From assembly GCA_030039775.1 (NCBI GenBank), contig JASHUX010000307.1, positions 1 to 9,532 of the forward strand: a stretch of DNA of 9,532 bases, read 5' to 3'. Shown here one piece after another: positions 1 through 5,721 of the stretch (positions are counted from its first letter, which is position 1; each line of letters begins with the position of its first letter). Position numbers and translations under genes: made by a program. This stretch comes from Alphaproteobacteria bacterium. GTDB taxonomy: Bacteria > Pseudomonadota > Alphaproteobacteria > ATCC43930 > CGMCC-115725. Below the pieces are notes generated by a model. The model made no database searches. It was not told the DNA's origin and saw only the letters and a program-made list of their open reading frames with translations.

Positions 1-1453
1 CCGCCCCAGGACGCGCCATAACCTGCCGACGGATCAGCGAAACGACCGACGGAAACTCACTCCGAATGATCGGCTCTGTCTGTCTTGAAGCTGCCAAAAG
101 CAGCACACGTTCTTCAGTGCTTAGAATGCTAACGGTGCTAAGCCAAGAATCGGGATCGGCCACATAGTGCTGTAGCAACGCCACAAAGCGTCGCTGCAGA
201 TCCGTCACGGTGTGATGTTCGAGATGGGCTGGATTAAAAGCAAAATCGACCGCTACAGGTCGACCTTTGTTGTATTCGCGAACGTAGACCGCGAGCGGAT
301 TAATCTCATAACCGGCGACATGGCCGAAAGCTTCCACCGTGGCGTCGCCCACTCTTACATCATAGTCATTTGGTTCGAATGACAGCATGACGTCAAATAG
401 GCGCCACCGTCCCTGTCGCGGCAAATCCAGTCTACGGATGACCTCGTTGATCGGCGCACGTTGGTGACGGAAATCACGGCGCAATTGCGAAGCCGCCCCG
501 GCAATGACAGCGTGTAAAGTCGTGGTCCGCTTGATGCGGAGACGCACGGGCATCGCCCCCGCAAACATTCCAATTGAGCGCCGCGCAGCCGCCGATCCGC
601 GATTGAATACCGGTACGCCAATTACCAAATCGGCCGTCCCTCGCATGCGCATTAACGTCGTGCCGAGCAACCCAAGCATCGCTGCAAATGGCGTCGTGCC
701 GCGCGCTTTTGTTACCTCGACCAGCTCTTGATACATCGACCACGGCAGCTCCCATTTTATCGCCGGATGGAACTCGGGGTGGGGACTGCGCGGATAGTCG
801 GCTCTGGCAGGAAACAGCGGCTGCGGTATTGTGCTGAAGCGCTCGGACCAATATTCGATGTCGCGCCTGTAACGCGGCGACTTCACGTATGCGTCGTCGT
901 CTCGCACGAATTCCATATATGAGGAATGTGAGAAGCGTGCAGGCATTGCCTCGGCAACGCCGTTGTAGACCTCACATATCTGTTTAAAGACCAATGAGAT
1001 CGAAAAGCCGTCCGCGATGAGGTGATGGAACTTTAGTACGCAATACCAAAGCTCCTGCTCAAGCCGAGCCAGTGTAATGCGGAATAAAGGCACACGAGTC
1101 GCGAGGTTGAAGGGTTTAGGAAACTCGTACCGAAGATAATTCCGGAACGCGGCGTCCGGTGCACCATCCTCGCTTAGATCAATAAATTCTACCGACGAAC
1201 CTGTCGCGAACTCGATCCGCTGCTTTGGCCCGCGATCATGGAATCGCAGCCTCAGGCTGTCGTTCCGTTCAATAACGATCCCTACAGCACGTTCGAATCG
1301 AACAGGGTCAATCCGGGAAGGAATTCGGATATAACCGCCAATAATGTAGCTCGACGGATTCGCGCCGCTCTGTAGGTCAAGCCACACCGGCATCTGAGTA
1401 GACGTGAGGGCAACCCATGACAGGTCCGAGGGGATATTGCTTGATCCTTCCAC
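1..1453 (-). CDS. Nonribosomal peptide synthetase, N-terminal condensation domain and start of adenylation domain (partial, runs off left edge)
   Basis: The minus strand reads open for 484 codons with no stop before the edge. The protein should join an aminoacyl or acyl donor to an amino acid held on a carrier domain, in the cytoplasm. Visible condensation-domain signatures, counted from a GTG at 1453, are TSTQMPVWLDLQ (17-28), RNDSLRLRF (63-71), the catalytic HHLIADG (143-149, second His 144), IGVPVFNR (278-285) and SIGMFAGAMPVRL (293-305). After about residue 430 a linker leads to SLIRRQVMARPGA, the usual lead-in to an adenylation domain, whose core motifs lie outside the window. An in-frame TGA at 1474-1472 limits the start. 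GTG 1453 leaves about 12 residues before the domain; its ribosome site is weak. A condensation domain at the very N-terminus means it either starts the chain with a fatty acid or receives it from another NRPS; I cannot tell which. Base composition is lower in GC than the operon at 3092-7349. Confidence 0.93.
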   Translation of the reverse strand, partial: MEGSSNIPSDLSWVALTSTQMPVWLDLQSGANPSSYIIGGYIRIPSRIDPVRFERAVGIVIERNDSLRLRFHDRGPKQRIEFATGSSVEFIDLSEDGAPDAAFRNYLRYEFPKPFNLATRVPLFRITLARLEQELWYCVLKFHHLIADGFSISLVFKQICEVYNGVAEAMPARFSHSSYMEFVRDDDAYVKSPRYRRDIEYWSERFSTIPQPLFPARADYPRSPHPEFHPAIKWELPWSMYQELVEVTKARGTTPFAAMLGLLGTTLMRMRGTADLVIGVPVFNRGSAAARRSIGMFAGAMPVRLRIKRTTTLHAVIAGAASQLRRDFRHQRAPINEVIRRLDLPRQGRWRLFDVMLSFEPNDYDVRVGDATVEAFGHVAGYEINPLAVYVREYNKGRPVAVDFAFNPAHLEHHTVTDLQRRFVALLQHYVADPDSWLSTVSILSTEERVLLLAASRQTEPIIRSEFPSVVSLIRRQVMARPGA

Positions 1454-1720
1454 GAGCGTGCCACTCGTGATTCAGTGCGCCCGAACGCAGCGAGATCGGT
1501 CAATTAGCCGGGATATTTGAATTGGCCCCACAGCAGAGAATTAGGGCCAAGTGACGATTTTGTCATCAAGATTCCGGGACTTGCGGGTTATGCGAGCCGG
1601 CCGGAAACGGGTGCTAGTCGAAATCTACGCCGTGCATATCCGAGTCGCACGGCTTTGTTTGCCAGGCGAAAACGGCCGAGTCAGAATACTTTTAGAATAA
1701 CCAGATAGGTCACCCGGCAC
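1454..1720. promoter_or_regulatory. Divergent intergenic region between NRPS and parA-like gene
   Basis: This gene-free stretch separates two genes read away from each other, so it should hold promoters for both. A TAGAAT hexamer at 1693-1698 resembles a -10 box for the rightward gene, but I see no well-spaced -35 box. AGGT at 1707-1710 is a possible ribosome site for the GTG at 1721. A short 63-codon open frame here has no family features and I do not regard it as a gene. No clear operator or terminator was found. Confidence 0.4.
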
Positions 1721-2512
1721 GTGTATCAAATCCGGCAAGAACCAGTTCCTCGGGCCCGCATTGTCGCGATTGCAAACCACAAAGGCGGTGCCGCCAAGAC
1801 GACAACAGCAGTTAATTTGGCTGCCGGTCTCGCCAAGCGCGGTCGTCGGGTCATGTTGCTAGACCTAGACCCGCAGGGAAACGCGTCCTCCTGGCTAGGT
1901 GGAGGAGGCGACATCGGGATATTTTCGGTCCTAACAGAAAGTCAATCCGTCGAGAGTCAGTTAGTAAAGTCAACGGTTGAGGGGCTGTCATTGGTCCCGG
2001 CGTCTCAGCGGCTTGCTGGTGCCGAACGAATACTCGCGAACGAACTGGCGGCCGAGACCACTCTCAGGCGCCGTCTCGAAGGCGCGGAACTAAGTGGTTG
2101 GGATTACGTCATCATCGATACGCCGCCAGCACTTAATTTGCTGACCATTAACGCACTCACGGCTGCTGACCAAGTTCTTGTGCCCGTTGAGGCCCATGTT
2201 CTTGCGTTGTCGGGTGTTGCGCAGATCGTCTCCACGATCGGTTTGGTTCAGTCACGTCTCAATCCTAAACTTAGAACGGCCGGTTTCCTTCTATGTCGGT
2301 TTGATTCAAGAACGCGGCACAGCGCGGAGGTTCGCGAGCGGCTGACAGCAAAATTCGGCGATCGCGTGTTGCGTACGGTGATTCACGAAAACATTCGCTT
2401 GGCCGAGGCACCGTCGTTCGCCGAGCCGATCGAGACCTACGCGCCGAGCAGCCAAGGCGCCGCGGACTACGGGGCGTTGGCGATGGAGTTTATCGCGATG
2501 GAGAACGCTTGA
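1721..2512 (+). CDS. ParA/Soj-family partitioning ATPase (orphan, no ParB alongside)
   Basis: This 263-residue protein is a P-loop ATPase of the ParA/MinD group, which dimerises on ATP, usually binds DNA or membrane, and positions a cargo. It has the deviant Walker A KGGAAKTT (21-28, signature Lys 21 and P-loop Lys 26), the A' motif LLDLDPQGNAS (46-56) and Walker B VIIDTPP (130-136). The C-terminal ENIRLAEAPSFAEPI segment is typical of chromosomal Soj-type ParA. Full length for the small ParA class, with no N-terminal DNA-binding extension. The start is GTG 1721: an in-frame TAG at 1706-1708 excludes anything longer. The usual KGGVGKTT has Ala in place of the last glycine, a variant that occurs in some ParA groups. 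Sixteen bases separate it from the next gene, a membrane protein instead of ParB, so the cargo is probably not the chromosome origin. It could be a protein complex in the envelope. The family is certain; the role is not known. Confidence 0.93.
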   Translation: MYQIRQEPVPRARIVAIANHKGGAAKTTTAVNLAAGLAKRGRRVMLLDLDPQGNASSWLGGGGDIGIFSVLTESQSVESQLVKSTVEGLSLVPASQRLAGAERILANELAAETTLRRRLEGAELSGWDYVIIDTPPALNLLTINALTAADQVLVPVEAHVLALSGVAQIVSTIGLVQSRLNPKLRTAGFLLCRFDSRTRHSAEVRERLTAKFGDRVLRTVIHENIRLAEAPSFAEPIETYAPSSQGAADYGALAMEFIAMENA

Positions 2513-2519
2513 AGCGGCC

Positions 2520-2524
2520 GGAGG
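2520..2524 (+). promoter_or_regulatory. Ribosome binding site GGAGG that decides the start of the membrane protein gene
   Basis: GGAGG lies 4 bases before ATG 2529 but only 1 base before the overlapping GTG 2526, so ATG 2529 is the better start. Confidence 0.6.
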
Positions 2525-2528
2525 TGTG

Positions 2529-3095
2529 ATGGCTAAGCGTCGGACCATTGGAAAAGACCCGCTTTCGGCGGGGGATACGGGTTATTCCGCGGAAATTGTG
2601 CCTATGCCTGTTGTCGCTTCGGTGCAGCGAGCCCCGGCGGAGCCAATACCGGATGCGCCTTCACAAGGCGAGGAGAAACCAATCGTCATCGATGGTCGGT
2701 GCCGCCGCGTGGTTGGGGGGCGGCTGGAAATTCTAGGCGGCGACGTGGGGGCGGGCAGTCGCGCCATTTGGCCGTTGACGTCCGAACATGACGCAAGTGT
2801 TGGATTTCGCGCGCCGACGGGTCGGTCGATCGACCTCGTGAGAGAGCTTTTTGTCGTACAAGCGTGGCCCGACCGGACCGAGCACCGCTATCTCAGCGCC
2901 GTCGGCTTTGCCTGGATTTTCGCGAGCTTAGGCGGCGCTATCGGTTTGTTGGCCGCCGGCGGTCTGCGCCTGCTTGAGCCGCGGCGCATGATTGTCGCGA
3001 TGGAGTTGCAAGACGGGACTAAATTGGTGGCGCGCACGGACAGCGTGACGGCCGCCGGCCTCAAAGCCTGCGCCGACGCCGCAAAACGCGGCTAG
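2529..3095 (+). CDS. Single-helix membrane protein, likely partner of the ParA-like ATPase
   Basis: I do not recognise a named family. The 188-residue product starts with a strongly basic segment, MAKRRTIGKDPLSA (1-14). A Pro/Glu-rich, probably disordered stretch follows (about 25-52), then a mixed region (53-120), one predicted membrane helix (about 121-146, ending in Arg/Leu-rich residues) and a soluble tail of about 40 residues around LQDGTKLVARTDSVTAAGL. With the basic N-terminus in the cytoplasm, the tail would be periplasmic. It follows the ParA-like gene by 16 bases with its own GGAGG site, so the two form an operon. ParB and other ParA partners often carry a short basic N-terminal peptide that stimulates the ATPase; this N-terminus looks like that, which suggests a membrane-anchored regulator or cargo adaptor. 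That role is inferred. The gene is real: good ribosome site, tight spacing and a coherent membrane topology. Confidence 0.8.
   Translation: MAKRRTIGKDPLSAGDTGYSAEIVPMPVVASVQRAPAEPIPDAPSQGEEKPIVIDGRCRRVVGGRLEILGGDVGAGSRAIWPLTSEHDASVGFRAPTGRSIDLVRELFVVQAWPDRTEHRYLSAVGFAWIFASLGGAIGLLAAGGLRLLEPRRMIVAMELQDGTKLVARTDSVTAAGLKACADAAKRG
3092..3095. other. Convergent stop codons sharing CTAG
   Basis: The rightward membrane-protein gene ends in TAG at 3093-3095 and the leftward binding-protein gene ends in TAG read from 3094 down to 3092. The two genes overlap by the palindrome CTAG. There is no room for a terminator between them, so both transcripts must run into the opposing gene unless they end by another mechanism. 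Confidence 0.9.
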
Positions 3096-4552
3096 GGCGT
3101 AGCCCAGGTTTCGACCCTTCGATTGAGCCGCTGGCCCAGCGGAATTTTTGACGTCGCCAGCGGATACGCGGCGCCGAGCGCGACGATTTTCCCGAGGTGG
3201 ACATTGCGCGCGCGCAACTCGCGCTGAAACACGTCGCCAAGGCCGGTCGAGATGTCGATATTGCGCTGCGGCGTGCCGGTGTCCTCGGAGAATACCGCGT
3301 GGCGCAATTTCTCCGGTGCGATGTCGAGGTGGCGCAAATAGCTGGCTAGCGCATCGAAATTGCGCCTGGTCCGGGAATCGACATTGCTCGAATGGGGCTC
3401 GAAGCGAACTGTAGTGCTGACGCGCAAGGCGTTGCGCCGGATGTCGCCGTAGTCGTGGAGTGCCTGTCGCGTGAGCTCGTCGGTGGCATCAGCGAAACCC
3501 CCGTGAAATTGAGGCGGCACGACAAGTTGCGGCGTTACCTGGGCGAGACCGTTGGTCAATTCGATGACCCGCGATTCCGTATCCTCGGCTTGGGCAAAGA
3601 AGGATTGGACCTCCGCGTTGTCGTTATGCGGGGCGCTGTACAACAAGATTGGGAAGCCCAACGGATAGTCGCCGGTGGCAATGCCGTATTCGTCCGGGGC
3701 TGCCGTCAACCGCCGCCCCAGCCGGAACTGCACCACGACGATCTCCGGCGTCCATTCTTCGGGTTTGTGATACCCGATGTTGGCGGCGACGTAGCCCACG
3801 CCTTGCCGGTCGCGTGCCACCGACGTCAGCATTTGATTGTATGAATTGACGCGGAGCAGTTCGACGCCCGCGTGCCCGGAAGCGGTCCCGAGCAAATCGC
3901 CGAGCAGATTTTCCGGCCGCACGTAGCGCGTGATCTGTCCCGGATTGCCGCCGACATCGGACCAATTGCGCTTTTCGCCGCTGAAGATGTCGCGGACATC
4001 TTCGAGGGATAGCGTCGTGATGCCTGTCGCTTTGTTGACGATCAACTGGATCGCGTTCAGCGCGATCGGCCGCATGATCCGGGCGGCCTCTGTCGGGGTC
4101 AGATTGTCGCCGCCGCGCAACTCGTGCGGCCGTGCAGGCCGCGCCGTGACCGCGATATCGGCTTGACTGCCCAGCAAGTTGAACCCGTCGGACGAGCTGC
4201 TGGCACGAATCAGAACGGCAACCTGCTTGCCGTTCAACATCGTCCCAGTTACTTGCGTGGTATAAAGTTGATCGTCGGCCTTGGCGATCTCGATGCCGCC
4301 GGCGCCGCGGTACAACAGATAATTCGCCGCGATCCTGGGGATGATCGTCGTCGCGGCACTGTCGTCGCCGGCGATTCTTAGGATCGTCTCCGGTTCTTCG
4401 TCGCCGCCCAGACCGGGCGGCGCCACGATCGCCGGCGCGTCCGCGGCGTTGGCGCGATGCCCAGACGCCAATCCCGCGATTGCACCGAAGCCCATGGCGA
4501 TCAAGGCGCGCCGTCTCGTCAACAACGGAGCCGGCAACCGAACGCCGGTCAT
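3092..4552 (-). CDS. Secreted PstS-like substrate-binding protein fused to an OmpA-like C-terminal domain
   Basis: The 486-residue product has a twin-arginine-like signal, LTRRRALIAMG (11-21), with a likely cut after AxA (34-36). A PstS-like periplasmic binding fold spans about 55-345, recognised by LNAIQLIVNKATGITTLSLE (165-184), DIFSGEKRNWSDVGG (188-202) and GVGYVAAN (251-258). The C-terminal part (about 378-486) resembles an OmpA peptidoglycan-binding domain, with TVRFEPHSSNVD at its start and LNRRVETW (476-483) at its end. Both parts look altered: the phosphate-binding SGT loop after the Arg at 212 is absent, and the Arg expected after the central Asp of OmpA domains is not seen. Phosphate capture is therefore unlikely; a sensor, scaffold or export accessory fits better. 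The open frame continues further upstream to 4936, but that part only shadows the SPFH gene. ATG 4552 overlaps the SPFH stop as ATGA and precedes the signal peptide directly. No ribosome site is visible, so translation is probably coupled. Confidence 0.88.
   Translation of the reverse strand: MTGVRLPAPLLTRRRALIAMGFGAIAGLASGHRANAADAPAIVAPPGLGGDEEPETILRIAGDDSAATTIIPRIAANYLLYRGAGGIEIAKADDQLYTTQVTGTMLNGKQVAVLIRASSSSDGFNLLGSQADIAVTARPARPHELRGGDNLTPTEAARIMRPIALNAIQLIVNKATGITTLSLEDVRDIFSGEKRNWSDVGGNPGQITRYVRPENLLGDLLGTASGHAGVELLRVNSYNQMLTSVARDRQGVGYVAANIGYHKPEEWTPEIVVVQFRLGRRLTAAPDEYGIATGDYPLGFPILLYSAPHNDNAEVQSFFAQAEDTESRVIELTNGLAQVTPQLVVPPQFHGGFADATDELTRQALHDYGDIRRNALRVSTTVRFEPHSSNVDSRTRRNFDALASYLRHLDIAPEKLRHAVFSEDTGTPQRNIDISTGLGDVFQRELRARNVHLGKIVALGAAYPLATSKIPLGQRLNRRVETWATP
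4549..4552 (-). other. ATGA start/stop overlap, SPFH gene to binding-protein gene
   Basis: ATG (4552-4550) of the downstream gene shares bases with TGA (4551-4549) of the SPFH gene. With no ribosome site ahead of the ATG, this points to reinitiation by the same ribosome. Confidence 0.85.
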
Positions 4553-5721
4553 TTTTGCCGCGCGGGTTGTTGCGTCGGCGGCGGTTGCGACGAAGGCGGC
4601 GCGGCACCGGGCGGCGCGGACGCCATCGCAGGGGAACTGCCGGGCGTCGTGGCGGACGGTCTGCTCGTCGAGGATGCCGTCGTTCCGTTGGCCGACTTCG
4701 GCGTCGGCGGCACGGGAGGCGCATTGCCGCCGTCGCTGACAGACGGCAGATACGGTGTCGATTCGCCGTTCTCGGGGATGTTCGCCAAGCTTGCGGACGG
4801 CCTCATCGACATGTTCGGCGGCGCCGTGTCCATATTGCCGAGAATGATCGGCAGTCCGTCTTTGCCGCTGCCGATGACGACGATCTTGGCGTTGTTGGAG
4901 CGCGCGAGTTCCAGTGTGGCCTCGATACCCTTCCACCGCAGATAACTGTCTGTGATCCCGCTCGACACCGTGTCCTGGAATTCGCGAATGCCGCCCGCCT
5001 CGATCTTCTTGCGCTCCGCCTCCTTGGTTTCACGCAAGAGCCGATAGTCGTATTCGAGATTGAGTTGCTTCTGTTCTTCCTTGCGATTGATCGCGGCTTC
5101 GACTTCCGGCGGCAAGGTGATGCCTCGGATCAGTACATCGTCCAACCGCACAAAATCGATCGGATGATCGGCCGTATGCTTCGCCATCGGGCTGAACGTC
5201 GTTTGCAGGTCCTTTTGCACGTCGACCAGGATTTCATGCTGAATCTGAATGCGACGATCGGAAAAAATCTCTTCTGGCGTGTTGCGCGAGAAGATGTCGC
5301 GCGCCCTGGCGCCGATCTCGGTCGTGAGCAGCACCGAGACGTAGTTCGGCCCGATATATTGATGCAGCTCCGGCACCGTGTCGGGGATCGCCTGGAACCG
5401 GTAGGCGATGTTAACAGTCATCTTCAGACCGTCGGCCGACAACACATCGAAATCCTGCTCAAGTTGCTGGAGCCTGACGTCGTAGATGTAGATCTTGTCC
5501 CAGGGCGCGATGATGTGCAGGCCTTCGCCGAGGTACCGATACAATACCGTGCCGCCGCCGAAGCGGAGCCACAGCACGCCGACGCTGCCGGGCGGAATTG
5601 TGTAAAAGATCTCGTCGGCGAAATACACAACCATGAAAACGAATATCATGACAACGACCGCAATTTCGGGTCCGTGATGCCCGATGAACCGCGTAAATCG
5701 CCGCCACAAGCGCGCGATCAT
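4549..5721 (-). CDS. SPFH (band 7/prohibitin-like) membrane protein with Pro/Ser/Thr-rich tail
   Basis: The 390-residue protein has a basic N-terminus (Arg 4, 7, 8 and 11), one membrane helix at about 19-34, and an SPFH domain from about 40 to 210 beginning YTIPPGSVGVLWLRFGGG. A charged helix rich in Glu, Lys and Arg follows (about 205-245), as in prohibitins and HflK/HflC, then the conserved stretch KIVVIGSGKDGLPIIL (279-294). From about 300 to the end the chain is low-complexity Pro, Ser, Thr and Ala. The positive-inside rule puts the SPFH domain in the periplasm, as in HflK/HflC. Members form large rings or microdomain scaffolds around other membrane proteins. Here the gene sits between an ABC exporter and a binding protein, joined to both by ATGA overlaps, so it probably organises that exporter. 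It is not an ordinary HflK/HflC, since no second SPFH gene and no hflX or hfq is beside it. A strong ribosome site precedes ATG 5721. Confidence 0.93.
   Translation of the reverse strand: MIARLWRRFTRFIGHHGPEIAVVVMIFVFMVVYFADEIFYTIPPGSVGVLWLRFGGGTVLYRYLGEGLHIIAPWDKIYIYDVRLQQLEQDFDVLSADGLKMTVNIAYRFQAIPDTVPELHQYIGPNYVSVLLTTEIGARARDIFSRNTPEEIFSDRRIQIQHEILVDVQKDLQTTFSPMAKHTADHPIDFVRLDDVLIRGITLPPEVEAAINRKEEQKQLNLEYDYRLLRETKEAERKKIEAGGIREFQDTVSSGITDSYLRWKGIEATLELARSNNAKIVVIGSGKDGLPIILGNMDTAPPNMSMRPSASLANIPENGESTPYLPSVSDGGNAPPVPPTPKSANGTTASSTSRPSATTPGSSPAMASAPPGAAPPSSQPPPTQQPARQK
5718..5721 (-). other. ATGA start/stop overlap, ABC exporter gene to SPFH gene
   Basis: ATG (5721-5719) of the SPFH gene overlaps TGA (5720-5718) of the exporter gene. 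This is the second such junction in the operon, so exporter, SPFH protein and binding protein are tied together at the level of translation. Confidence 0.85.

Noticed and set aside
474..851. Leftward 125-codon and rightward 75-codon open frames at the left edge
   Set aside because: They are shadows of the condensation domain, whose motifs all fall in a different minus-strand frame.
3092..4552. Calling the binding protein a phosphate transporter subunit (PstS)
   Set aside because: No pstCAB genes are nearby, the SGT phosphate loop is missing, and an OmpA-like end is fused on.
3624..4724. A 366-codon leftward open frame rich in Arg and Asp
   Set aside because: It is an out-of-frame shadow of the PstS/OmpA-like gene, which has clear motifs in its own frame.
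4553..4936. A 128-residue N-terminal extension of the PstS/OmpA-like gene
   Set aside because: It overlaps the SPFH gene in another frame, and the signal peptide begins directly at ATG 4552.
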